Assembly: GCA_910589395.1 (NCBI GenBank) | Contig: CAJUTL010000016.1 | Span: forward strand, 3,154 to 67,153 | Direction of reading: 5' to 3' | Length of the DNA: 64,000 nt | Origin: an uncultured Oscillospiraceae bacterium | GTDB lineage: Bacteria; Bacillota_A; Clostridia; Oscillospirales; Acutalibacteraceae | The notes under the pieces: generated by a model | What the model saw: only the letters and a program-made list of their open reading frames with translations | What the model was told of the DNA's origin: nothing | Databases searched by the model: none | Program-made: the position numbers and the translations under genes | In this document: positions 46,422 to 56,700 of the stretch, piece by piece | How positions within the stretch are numbered: the first letter of the stretch is position 1 | Layout of the letters: the number at the start of each line of letters is the position of its first letter

Positions 46422-47195
46422 ATGGAAGATACTGCCGCCGGAAAGGGTCTGGGTTCTTTCCAGCTGAAGCTGATTGCCATAGCCGCCATGCTGGCCGATC
46501 ATTTGGCCTTTGCCTTTTTGCCTGCCGGAACGGTTCCGTATTTTATCCTGCGCTTTTTCGGCAGGCTCACCGGCCCGCTGATGTTTTTCTGCGCGGCCCA
46601 GGGGTACCGCCACACAAGAGATCTGAAGCGGTATCTCCTTCGGCTTTTCCTTTTCGCGCTTCTCAGCTATGTGCCCTTTGTTCTCTTCAGCGCTCAGGGG
46701 GAGCGTGCCAATCTGAATTTTCTGAGCCTCAGCGTGATCCACACGATCCTTCTGGGCGTGCTGGGAATTCATGTTCGCCACAGGGTGGAAAATCCGGTGC
46801 TGAAGGCGCTTTTGCTGGCGCTGCTGTTGACGCTCAGCCTTCCGGGAGATTGGGGCGGGATCGGCTTTGTGATAATCCTTGTGTTTGATTTCTTTTACGA
46901 AAGCCCCTCCGGCCAGAAAATGGGCTATTTCCTGATCGTTCTGTTTGGCGGCGGTGTGCTGTTCTTTTTAACCTCTCCCATCATCGACCTTTTGACCACG
47001 GGCATCTGGCTGACGGATTTTTCCTATTTCCTTTCCGGGGGCATTAACCTGGGAATGCTTCTGCCCCTTTGGTGCATTTCCCGCTATAACGGAAAACCGG
47101 GTACCGATAAGGCCTGGACAAAATGGCTGTTCTATGTGTTCTATCCCGCCCACCTGCTGCTGATCGCCCTGATCCGGTTTTGGATCGCCCGGTAG
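46422..47195 (+). CDS. TraX-family membrane protein
   Basis: A 257-residue polytopic protein with about eight hydrophobic segments. QLKLIAIAAMLADHLAF near the start, RFFGRLTGPLMFFCAAQGYRHT and ...YVFYPAHLLLIALIR at the end are the pattern of TraX proteins (named from F-plasmid pilin acetylation). Chromosomal TraX homologues in Firmicutes are common and do not imply conjugation; acyl transfer is likely but unproved. AGGGAGG before ATG. Confidence 0.85.
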   Translation: MEDTAAGKGLGSFQLKLIAIAAMLADHLAFAFLPAGTVPYFILRFFGRLTGPLMFFCAAQGYRHTRDLKRYLLRLFLFALLSYVPFVLFSAQGERANLNFLSLSVIHTILLGVLGIHVRHRVENPVLKALLLALLLTLSLPGDWGGIGFVIILVFDFFYESPSGQKMGYFLIVLFGGGVLFFLTSPIIDLLTTGIWLTDFSYFLSGGINLGMLLPLWCISRYNGKPGTDKAWTKWLFYVFYPAHLLLIALIRFWIAR

Positions 47196-47345
47196 GATCA
47201 CAGGAACCAAAAGCGGCCTTCCTTTATAAACTGAGAAGGAAGGGGAAAAGTCCCCTGAAAATTTCCAGTTTCTTGATTAAAGCTCCCAAAGTCAGGCAAA
47301 ACTAGAAGTGAAAACGCCTGAACCGGAGAGAGGAAGGTCAGAATT

Positions 47346-47693
47346 GTGATAGTCCATCGAGGAGATATTTATTATGCGGATCTGAGCCCCGTCGTGGGCT
47401 CAGAGCAGGGCGGCGTTCGCCCGGTGCTTATCGTGCAGAACGATGTGGGCAACAAATTCAGCCCCACCGTCATCGCCGCGGCGATCACCAGCCAGCACGA
47501 TAAGGCGAACCTGCCTACTCATATTGAAGTAAACGCGGAAAATACCGGTCTCTTAAAGGATTCCGTAGTGCTTCTGGAGCAGGTGCGCACCATCGATAAG
47601 CACCGCCTCAAAGAAAAAATGGGCCGCCTGGATACCGGCTCCATGAATCGGGTAAACCAGGCCCTTTCCATTAGCTTCGGCCTGCCTACATAG
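47346..47693 (+). CDS. MazF/EndoA-type mRNA interferase
   Basis: A 115-residue endoribonuclease toxin of the MazF/PemK fold. RGDIYYADLSP starts the fold; GSEQGGVRPV has Arg25 and IAAAITSQ has Thr48, the same numbers as the catalytic residues of B. subtilis EndoA. The start is GTG 47346 with AGGAAGG eight bases upstream. No antitoxin gene is seen: the 150 bases before it hold no plausible reading frame with a ribosome binding site, and the previous gene is TraX-like. It may be guarded from elsewhere. Confidence 0.93.
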   Translation: MIVHRGDIYYADLSPVVGSEQGGVRPVLIVQNDVGNKFSPTVIAAAITSQHDKANLPTHIEVNAENTGLLKDSVVLLEQVRTIDKHRLKEKMGRLDTGSMNRVNQALSISFGLPT

Positions 47694-47730
47694 GCCAAAG
47701 CGAAGGAAACGGAAAACGGTTCCCCAAAAG

Positions 47731-47767
47731 CAAGGGCGCGCAGAGCTTCTGCGCGCCCTTGTCCTTT
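47731..47767 (+). terminator. Terminator after mazF
   Basis: 14-bp GC-rich stem (47731-47744 with 47748-47761), then TCCTTTC. The T tract is short. Confidence 0.65.
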
Positions 47768-47832
47768 CGGAAAGCTTCTTCCAATGGGAAATTTTCGGCA
47801 TAAAAAGAGTTCCTGAACCAAAAAGATTTCTC

Positions 47833-47861
47833 TTGCAGTTTCCCAGCCGGTGCATTATAAT
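47833..47861 (+). promoter_or_regulatory. Promoter of tRNA-Leu
   Basis: TTGCAG (47833-47838), 17-base spacer, perfect TATAAT (47856-47861), 30 bases before the tRNA. Confidence 0.85.
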
Positions 47862-47890
47862 AAACAGGTCAGCCATCAGGCTGATCCCCT

Positions 47891-47974
47891 GCGGGTATGG
47901 CGGAATTGGCAGACGCGCCAGATTTAGGTTCTGGTGGTACCCCCGTGCAGGTTCAAATCCTGTTACCCGCACCA
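47891..47974 (+). tRNA. tRNA-Leu (anticodon UAG)
   Basis: An 84-base class II tRNA. The 7-bp acceptor stem pairs GCGGGTA (47891-47897) with TACCCGC (47964-47970); the anticodon loop TTTAGGT gives UAG; there is a long variable arm; the T arm is CAGG-TTCAAAT-CCTG; CCA is encoded at 47972-47974. A promoter precedes it and a terminator follows, so it is a single-gene unit. Confidence 0.97.
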
Positions 47975-47982
47975 GACCACTG

Positions 47983-48024
47983 TGCCGAAAGCTCAGCGCA
48001 AAGCGCTGAGCTTTCGGCAATTTG
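47983..48024 (+). terminator. Terminator after tRNA-Leu
   Basis: Perfect 17-bp stem (47983-47999 with 48003-48019), AAA loop, then ATTTG. Strong stem, short T tract. Confidence 0.75.
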
Positions 48025-48090
48025 CGAACCACAGGTTTTCTGAAAAAGTTGATCGAGGAAAAGAAAAAAGAAAGAGAAAGGAAACTTGCA

Positions 48091-48663
48091 ATGAAGATCG
48101 AATTTGAAAATATCAGCCTTCGGGATATGGAGGAGTCCGATATTGAGGATTATGTGCGCTGGTTTACCACTGAAACAGAATGGTCGAAAACGGATGCCCC
48201 GTGGGAGCCGGTTGAATCGGACGAAGAAACTGAACGCGCGTCCTGGCGTGACTATTATGAGTCGGTAAAAGACCTTTCCGATGAGACCCGCCGCTGGAGA
48301 TTTGAAATCGAATGGAACGGCAGGCATATCGGGTGGGTAAGATCCTACTCGATCGACGAGAATTACAACTGGATCGGCGAGGTTAGAGAAGGGCAGACCG
48401 TTTACCGCACGATTGGCATTGATATTTGCGAGAGCGACGTTTGGGGAAACGGGATCGGCACCAACGCCCTCCGTGCTTTTATCAAGTACAACCTGGAAAA
48501 CGGCGTGGACGAGCTTTACACACAAACCTGGTCAGGCAATGTCCGTATGCTCCGCTGTGCCGAAAAGCTGGGCTTCCAGGAGTGCGGCCGCAGCATCGGC
48601 ACACGGGAGGTCAATGGGCGGAAATACGATGGGCTGACCTTTCAGCTGAAACGAGAGAAATAA
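48091..48663 (+). CDS. GNAT-family N-acetyltransferase, RimJ/RimL type
   Basis: A 190-residue acetyltransferase. The coenzyme-A-binding motif A is seen as ICESDVWGNGIGTNAL and motif B as SGNVRMLRCAEKLGF. The start MKIEFENISLRDM at 48091 follows AAAGGAAAC; earlier in-frame codons overlap the tRNA terminator. The substrate could be a ribosomal protein N-terminus, a spermidine-like amine or a drug; nothing here decides. Ends with a strong terminator. Confidence 0.88.
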   Translation: MKIEFENISLRDMEESDIEDYVRWFTTETEWSKTDAPWEPVESDEETERASWRDYYESVKDLSDETRRWRFEIEWNGRHIGWVRSYSIDENYNWIGEVREGQTVYRTIGIDICESDVWGNGIGTNALRAFIKYNLENGVDELYTQTWSGNVRMLRCAEKLGFQECGRSIGTREVNGRKYDGLTFQLKREK

Positions 48664-48680
48664 AATTAAAAAAGCCAGGA

Positions 48681-48727
48681 AAAAGGAACTGCTGCAAAAC
48701 ACTCAATTTTGCGGCAGTTCCTTTTTT
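48681..48727 (+). terminator. Terminator after acetyltransferase
   Basis: 19-bp stem with one G-U pair (48681-48699 with 48707-48725), 7-base loop, ending in CTTTTTT. Confidence 0.92.
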
Positions 48728-48734
48728 AGAAATA

Positions 48735-49295
48735 CAATGAGCAATTAGCAATGTAGGGCAAGAACGGGTCGCTAAATTATAGTTTAGCGTCCTGATTCCG
48801 CTATCACTATTGTCATTCTGAGGAACGAAGTGACGAAGAATCTCGTCCTTAACACCAGGGTAAAAGGGCAAAGGACGAGATTCTTCACCGAGAAAGCAAG
48901 GCGCGCCTTGCTTTCTGTTCAGGAATGACAGGTGGAAAGCGAGCAGCGTACTCACTAAATTCCAATTTACCTGCTTGCTTGTGGTCGGGCCGGAAGCTAT
49001 CCTCCCACACCAGGCAGCTTCACGGGTTGCCGCGACGCCTCGCCGCTAAATTCCAATTTATCGGACTGGTTTCCCTCCTTGTCATTGCTGAGCAAAAAGC
49101 GAAGTAAATTTCGCTTTCCCAGCGAAGGATCTTGACCTTATTTTCTGGGAAAAAGCCAAAGGACGAGATTCTTCACTTCGTTCAGAATGACAGGAGGGAG
49201 GTGAGTAGATAACTGATAAATTCCAATTTAACAGGCATTACAAGCATTGCTTACACCGCCTGTGCTCTTGCCCTTCATTGCTCATTTCTCATTGC
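48735..49295. repeat. MITE-like intergenic element B
   Basis: About 560 bases with no gene. The left end (CAATGAGCAATTAGCAATG, AGGGCAAG) and right end (CTTGCCCTTCATTGCTCATT) are related to those of the element at 28391-28702. Inside are three copies of a GGACGAGATTCTTC-type word in both orientations, two copies of TTCAGAATGACAGG-like sequence, and four AAATTCCAATTTA-like or AAATTATAGTTTA boxes. The TGA stop of the lipoprotein gene falls inside the right end. No transposase is encoded. It is a composite non-autonomous repeat by appearance. Confidence 0.65.
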
Positions 49296-50416
49296 CTTTC
49301 CTGCAATTCCTGCAAAAGCTGCCACAGCTGCTCGGGGGTAGCGTCGGTGCTCAGGCGGGCCGCAATCAGATAGCCGTCCCAGGAAAACGGAAAGCAGTGC
49401 TGGAACTGTACGATGCCCCTTTTCCAGTATTCCCGCAGGTCCTGCTCTGTCAAATTGGAAATATCTCCGGCAAAATTGTACTCCTCCCAGAGGTCCAGGC
49501 CGAAATCGGGATTTTCCCGGTAGATATCCCAGCCGATGACCGCATGGCCGGAGGCGGCTGTATCGTAAGCCAAAAGCACCGCGACAGGAACACCGTTTTG
49601 CAGCCTCACTTCACTGGCGGTGGGGATCAGCGATGGGCAAAGCTCCGAATCCACAGGGTAATAGCCGGCAAACGCATTGGGAATTTCCGCCAGCGTTGCC
49701 CAGGTATATTCATCGCCCTTTTCCTTCGCGAAGGCTTCTACCTCAATCGGGCGCCGCAAAAAATGCTCCAGCACGGCAAGTATATCCTCCGCGGGAATCT
49801 CTTCACTGCCGTAAATGCGGTACCAGAGCTTTTCTTTTTGGAAAGTCAGGCATTTTTCCGTTTCCGCACTGCCAACGGCGACGATCTCGGTTCCCTCCTG
49901 CCGGGCGAGGTACTGCCCAAAGTGAGAGGCGTACTCGTCCACACCGGGAAAACGATTCAGCTTTTCCGAAACAGAAACGATCAGGAAATTTTCTCCATAG
50001 CCCCAATCCGTCGTGTGAACTAGCTTCCAGCTTAGGGAGAGCTCTTTGAGCCGGTTATCCTCTTCAAAAAAAGCGCCGCAGGTAAACTGATAGCCGCCAT
50101 GCAGGGCGGGGATTACCTCGGCCTCTTCCAGCTCCTGCCGTTTTGTGCTGAAAAAGCGCTCTCCTGAGGTAACGGTTTCGCAGATATCCCGGATCATGCC
50201 GAAGCTCGGTTCCTCTTTGGGGGAGGGAGCATTTTGAAAATATTCCCGAGGTGTGATCGCCGTTTCCCCTTGGGAAGAGACAGCTTCGCTGCTGCTGACT
50301 TTCGGCGTACTGGCATTGGGAAGGCCCGCGCTGCCGCAGGCGGCACAGCAGCAAACCATGGCGGCGGCGGTCATCAGGCCGAGAATCTGTACCGCAATGC
50401 TTTTGATTTTTCGCAT
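49289..50416 (-). CDS. Secreted lipoprotein of unknown function
   Basis: A 375-residue protein I do not recognise. The N-terminus is a lipoprotein signal: basic MRKIK, a hydrophobic stretch to about 21, then a cluster CCCAAC with Cys27 the most likely acylated residue, followed by a Ser-rich linker (STPKVSSSEAVSSQ). The rest is rich in Glu, Trp and aromatic residues (EYTWATLAEIPNAFAGYYP) and may be two alpha/beta repeats, each about 130 residues. AGGAGG precedes the ATG. It is divergent from the toxin locus and ends inside the MITE-like element. Confidence 0.8.
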   Translation of the reverse strand: MRKIKSIAVQILGLMTAAAMVCCCAACGSAGLPNASTPKVSSSEAVSSQGETAITPREYFQNAPSPKEEPSFGMIRDICETVTSGERFFSTKRQELEEAEVIPALHGGYQFTCGAFFEEDNRLKELSLSWKLVHTTDWGYGENFLIVSVSEKLNRFPGVDEYASHFGQYLARQEGTEIVAVGSAETEKCLTFQKEKLWYRIYGSEEIPAEDILAVLEHFLRRPIEVEAFAKEKGDEYTWATLAEIPNAFAGYYPVDSELCPSLIPTASEVRLQNGVPVAVLLAYDTAASGHAVIGWDIYRENPDFGLDLWEEYNFAGDISNLTEQDLREYWKRGIVQFQHCFPFSWDGYLIAARLSTDATPEQLWQLLQELQERQ

Positions 50417-50595
50417 GACATTCCTCCTGTGACTATTTTATCAATTATACAACGCAAATGGAAAAATCACTGACCTTTTCTGAAAATAATTTTCCTATTT
50501 TACATGTCCTGTGGAGGACAAGAGGCCGTATGCTCAATATCCGCCCGTATTGGCTTGTCCCTGAAGAGCTTGTATTAAACTTTGTGATTTTCAGA

Positions 50596-50624
50596 TTGAC
50601 AAACAACATTTTTTGCGTTATATT
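50596..50624 (+). promoter_or_regulatory. Promoter of the YD-repeat toxin locus
   Basis: Perfect -35 TTGACA (50596-50601), 17-base spacer, TATATT (50619-50624), in the 335-base divergent gap. Start near 50631, leaving a leader of about 120 bases. The gap also has an inverted GGACAAG/CTTGTCC pair (50516-50565) of unknown role. A second match at 50703-50731 is too close to the start codon to serve. Confidence 0.75.
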
Positions 50625-50751
50625 TTGGCAAAAGAACAATTTTTATCAAAATGATATTTTTGAAATGGAAAATTGTCTTAGAAATTCATCTTGGAAAAGC
50701 TTTTGTATGGATTCTTGGGATTTGCTATAGTGAAAAAGGAGAATGAGAAGT

Positions 50752-53700
50752 ATGAAAAAATTTCAAAAAGCTCTGGCTGTACTGCTTTCAGCGGCGCTGC
50801 TTCTGCAGGCGGTTCCCCTGCGGGCCATGGCGGAGGAAGCTGTCTCTTCCGCCGCAGTGCAGGAAGCAGAGAAAATAGCGCTTCCTACAGATTTTGTAGA
50901 GGAGAAGTCCCTCGAAGCCCAGGTGGTGTACGAGGAAACCGAACAGCGGAGCGCGGCGGAAAAGCATTTCCGTTTAAGCGACGGTTCTTTTGTCGCAGCT
51001 TCCTATCCCGGCCCGGTGCATTATGAAACCGGGGGCGGCGCCTGGGAAGAGATCGATAATACGCTGTCGCTCTCTCAGGCAAGCAGATATTCCCTTGGGA
51101 GAATCAATGCTCCGGGTATGTACGAGGCTAAAAATGGGGAAGAAACAAAGCGCTATTCGTCTGTTCTGCGTCCTGACGAACCCCTCTTTTCTCTTGCGAA
51201 TCAGGACTATAGCTTCGGATTGGCGCTTTTGCGCCCGGATACGGCACAGACACTTGTGACGGATAAAGCGGTAAAGCCGGAAGAGGGCACCGCGGAGGAT
51301 AGCGCGGAAAGCTCTTCCTCCTCAGAGCCGGAAGAAACCTCCGAACCAAGCGAAAGCTCAGATGCGAGCTCCATGATATCAGAAGGCGAGAGCGTTTCAT
51401 CACAGCCCGAACGCTCAGAACTGCCCGGCTTCGATCAGGATTTGAACAGCGAAGAAGAGATTCAGGAAGAGTCTGTTTCCACTTTTGCCGAAGAAAAGGA
51501 CTTCCCGGTTTCATCCGCTCCGTCCTCCCTGGAGGAAAAGGAGGAAACGGAATCCTCTGCGCCTTCTGCCGGCCAAGGCGCTTTCGATGAAGAAACTTCT
51601 CTTCCTTCTGATGCTCCGGAAAGCACCGCTCCGGAAGGCTCTGAGCCTGTGGCTTCCGCTCCGGAAGAGGACAGCGCCACCGAGCTGCCGCCTGTGGAGA
51701 GCGGCAAGGAAGAAACCACCGCTGCCGCTATGGCGGCCAGCGTTTCCGCGAAAATCGAAAATCCGAAAGGCGCAAAGCCCGGCGCGGCCCTTGCCCCCGG
51801 AAACCAGATCAACAGTGTTGGAGTAACTGACGATACCGAAGCCGCGCCTTCCCTGGAAGACCAGCTGCAGCCGGAAAAAATATCCTCCCGGGTGACCTAT
51901 GAAAACGTCTGGCCCGGGGTGGATTTGCAGTATTACAACTACGGCTATAACGTCAAGGAAAGCATCATTGTCAGGCAGCCGCAGAAAAGCTACCGGTACA
52001 GCTTCCTTTTGAATTTAGAGGGCCTTACTCCCGTTCTGCGGGAAAGCGGCAGTGTTGACCTGCTCGATGAGAACGAGAAGATCCTCTACCAAATTCCCGC
52101 CCCTTATCTGGTGGACGCCGGCCAAAGCGTTTCTTACGACGCGGCTTATGAGCTGGTCCACACCACAGAGGGCTATGTGCTGACGGTAGAAGCCGCCGCG
52201 GAATGGATCAACGCCGAGGACCGGCAATTCCCCGTTACCATAGACCCAACGCTGATCCTGTACGGCAGTGATTTCGGAAATTCCTTTACAGCTACCTGTG
52301 TAACCACAGAAAAACCGAATACTCCAGGTTCCGGTGTGGAAAGCCTGTACATAGGCCATAGGACCACCGGTGATGAAATGCAGGTCTTTTTCCAGTTTGC
52401 TTCTCTGCCTACCATACCTGCCAACTGCAATGTGGTCAACGCAACTCTGAACCTGTATCAGCACACCTATAGCCAGGTGGGGCTGAACCGTATTTTTGTG
52501 CAGGCCCATGAGGTGACGTCCGCGCGGCCTTCCAGCTATGGGTCAAACGCCGAGTGGATCAGAAACATAACCTGGAACACCAAGCCGTCCTTTAACCAAA
52601 ACATTACCGAGGCTTATGCCCGCATTACAGAGGCGAGCGAAGGCAAATATATCTCCTGGGATATTTCCCGCCTGGTAAGCAAGTGGTATCATGATCCCGC
52701 GGCAAACTGTATGCTTGCCATGGACGCTATTGGGCCCGATAAATTCAGCGCTACCCAGTGCGGCACCGGCATTTTCTGGATGAATATCAATTTCAGGCCG
52801 CTTTTTTTGATCCATTATCGAAACAATGTGGGCCTGGAAAACAGGTTTACTTATCAGACCTCTTCTGTTGGCAGAGCGGGTACAGCCAATATCGGCGATT
52901 ATTCCGCCCAGCTTACCCTGGCAAATACCCTGTTTTCCAGCAACAGCGAAGCCATGCCGTTTTCCCTGGCGGCGTATTACAATTCTCCTTACCGGGGCAG
53001 GTATTTTACGGCCAATAATGGCTTTGGCGTCCATACCGCCAACTATGCCAATATGTGCGTGGGCTCCGGCTGGAAGCTTTCCGTGCAGGAAACCGTTGTA
53101 AAAATCACGGTAAAAACCAATAACGCTTCTACAGACTACTATGTGTATACCGATGCCGATGGAACCGAGCACTATTTTGAAGCCCCTTCTTCGCTGAGCA
53201 CTTATAAAGATGAAGACGGGTTGGGCTATACCCTGTCGGTTTCCGGTGCCATTTCCACGCTGAAGGACGAAAAGAACAACCAAAAGGAATTTTATAACGG
53301 CTACCTGACGAAGCAGACCGATAGAAACGGCAATGCGATCTATTACCTTTACAACGACAATACGGCCTACAGCTCGTCAAGCCCTTTCAGCCCGTCTTCC
53401 ACCGCCTGGAAGCCGAAAGCGGGGCAAGCCAACCGGGTCACGCAGGTTTGGCAGGTAAACGATAACGGCAGCGCCGCCGGTGTGCAGAGCCTGGTCTGTA
53501 AGCTGACGTACTCCGGGAATTTTGTGAATAAGATCACCGATGCCAGCGGGCGGGCGTATACCTTCCAGTATGCCGCCCCGGCCTCCGGCGCGCAGCTGCT
53601 CAGTAAAATCACATTCCCGGACGGGCATTCCGCCCAGTACGGATATTCCACCGACACGGATCTTCTTATAAAGATCTATGATGAGGAATCAAAGTCCGGG

Positions 53701-56700
53701 TTGGAGCTTGCCTATGGATCCAGCTTTAAGAACCAGTATGTACACAAGGCTCACGAATATATCGCCTCTACCCTGAACGGCACGCAAACGGTGGGAAGCA
53801 CCTGGCACAATTACTCTCCCAGCCTGCAGCAGAGGCTGTATCGGTTTTACGGGCAGGATCGTACCGAGAATACAAACGATGACATTACCACCCGCTATAC
53901 CTTTGACCTGGCAGGCCGAACGGTCAATGTGGTAAATTATAATTCCAACTGGACAGAAATTCTGGGAACCTCCGCCCTTACCTATACCAAAAACCAGGGA
54001 ACCAATAAAACCAACAACCGTGTGACCGGCGCGGCGGCTTCTGGTATTGCGGCGGTGAACCAGCTTCAAAACGGCGGTTTGGAACAGGTCAATTACGGTT
54101 GGGTACATCAGGCGAGTACTGCCAACTCAGGCTCATTGATTTGTGAGAATATAAGCGAAACAAGCAAAACGATCCTCCCCCGAACCGGTAAATATCTGAT
54201 GAAGCTGCGCCACTCTCCGACCGCGGTTTCCACCACCGGTTCCGGTTCGATATCCTCCTGCTTTCAAAGCGTGTATCTGAAGGCGAGAACTACCTATGTG
54301 TTTTCGGGTTATGCCAATTCCTCCGGGATCACAGGTTTTGGAAAAGACGGAGGAATGACGCTCAGCTTCAATGATTCCACCGGAACGGAAGTTCTTGCCG
54401 AAAGCAAACTGCTTGACTATGCCACTTCCACAAAGATCGAATCAGGGTGGACCCGCTTGCAGGTCAGCTATAGGCCAAAAACCAGCGGGAACTATCGGAT
54501 CTGTGCAACTTTAAAGAATGCGTCTGAATACGGGGCTTTTGACGATTTTCAGCTTGAAAAGGTTGTCATTCCATTTGGCAGCGTGCTGTTAGAGAAACAG
54601 GGGGCAGCCACCACTGTAAATCTGGTGCAATTTGGAGGCTTGGAAAAGTGGGTTTCCTCCGATACTTTGTCAACAGTCCCCATTTCAAAATATTGGACTT
54701 ATCCGGATTCCCGCGTGTCTCCTGTCACTTTAAGCGGCGATGACGCCCGCCGCGGCGTTGCGCTTCAGATGCTGGGGCACCCGGACGCCAAAAGGCGCGC
54801 TTATCAAACGGTTTCCATCAATCGAAGCTCCAATACCACCTACATGCTGTCCGCGTGGGGAAAGGCGCGCTCGGTAACAGACGGCGCGCCGGTCAGCGAC
54901 TTGTCCGGTGACAACGATACGCCACAACGCTTTTTCGGCATGATCGCTAAAATTCTGTATTCCGATACCACCACGCCGGAATATCAGTATGTTTCCTTTA
55001 ACCCGCAGTTTGACGGCTGGCAGTATGCCTCCGGCTTTATCGTACCCAAGCGCGCCAATAAAACGGTAACCAGCATTACCGTTTCTCTCGCGTATGATTA
55101 CAACGTAAATACCGCCTGGTTCGATCAGGTTTCTTTGACCGAAGAGCCCGCGCAGACCTATACCTATGACAGCAACGGCAAGCTGAAAACCGTTACCACC
55201 TCCGCGCAAAGCACCGATACCTATACCTACAGCGGCCCGAATCTCACAAAGCTGGTTTCCGCGTCCTCCGGCACGTTCAATTATACCTACGACAGCAGCC
55301 ACAACATGACAAAGGCCACGAACGATGGTGTGAATTTGACCGCCGCCTACGACCCGGCGGGAAACAACACCTCCGCCAAGCTGCAAAAGGGAACAAGCGG
55401 CGTTTATATGCAGAGCAGTGCCGCGTATACCTCCAATAAAAATCACCCGTCCTCCATTACAGACGTAAACGGTATCACCACCGGCTATACCTACGATGGC
55501 CTGGGCAGGGTGAGCACGGTGAAAACGCCCTATGCGGGAGGCACCCTGACCGTGAACCAGCAATATGTGGCCGGAACAAACGATAAGGTCAGCAATACCT
55601 ATGTTTCCGGGGCGATCTCTCTGTCCAACCAGTATGATAAAGGGCAGATATCCTCCGTCATGCGGAAGAGCTTCCAGGGAACCACGCCGCAGTGGCAAAA
55701 GTATCTGACGCCCAGAGACGACTGGGGAAATGTGACGAAGGTACAGGTGCAAAGCGGAAATCATGCTTCTCTGGAAGGTGATGTAGTGTGGGAGTCTCCA
55801 ATCACGCTTGCGTCGTACTATTATGAGCCGAATAACGGCCCCCTGTTTCAAACGGTCTACGGAAACGGCGATATAGATGAGTACTATTATGATATCTTGG
55901 GCCGCCTGGAATCCATATGGCATTACACAGATGATTTATTTGATTATGAAGAAGCGCTCGGCTATGATGCTTATGGAAATGTCGCCCGAAGCACGGTGTT
56001 TGATGAGCTGGATAATTTAAGTGCGGAATATTTCTATGAGTATGACAGCCTGGGCCGTTTGATCCGAAGCGAGCAAAGCGGGTATCAGGTGACAGCCCTC
56101 AGAACCCAGCATAAGTATGACGCGCAGAACCGCCTTTCCTCCCAGTCCTGGCAGCTTCCCGGCTATACGCTGTGGGAAACCTATGCCTACAATAACGCCA
56201 ACGGCACCCTGAAAAGCATGGAGCTGGGTACAGGCCGCTCATTGACCTTCGGGTATGACAACCTGCTCCGCCTGCAATCGGAAACCCTGGAGGGGATCTA
56301 CCAGCGGCGCAGGAACTACGGCGAAACCACCACCGCAAATAAGGAAACCAACCGGCCCAACTACTTTATCTATTACAAACCGGACGGAACCACAGTGAAG
56401 CTGGGCTACCGCTACCTCTATGACGCCGCCGGGAATATCAAGCAGGTCTACAGCAGAGTAGGGACGAATGCCCTTGCGTTGGAATCCAGTTACGAGTATG
56501 ATAAGTTCGGGCAGTTGACTTGGGCGTATACCCTCTCAAGAGCTGAGTCCTACACCTATGACACGGCAGGAAATATGCTGAGCCGTACACAGGGGAGTAC
56601 CACAATAGATTATAGCTATGAAAACAGCCAGTGGGGGGATCTGCTTACTTCCTACAGGGGTCGGAAGATAGCCTATGAGGGTCAAAGCTATGACATGGCT

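Noticed and set aside
46422..47195. TraX-like gene as a sign of a conjugative element
   Set aside because: No other transfer, relaxase or integrase gene is present; chromosomal TraX homologues are common in Firmicutes.
47891..48024. tRNA-Leu as an integration site for a genomic island
   Set aside because: No integrase follows and I found no repeat of the tRNA 3' end further along in the window.
50703..50731. TTGTAT-17-TATAGT promoter match before the toxin gene
   Set aside because: Its start would fall in the ribosome binding site; the match at 50596-50624 is better in sequence and position.
54730..55923. A 397-codon minus-strand open frame inside the toxin gene
   Set aside because: Opposite YD repeats; the repeated Tyr/Thr codons leave few stops on the other strand.
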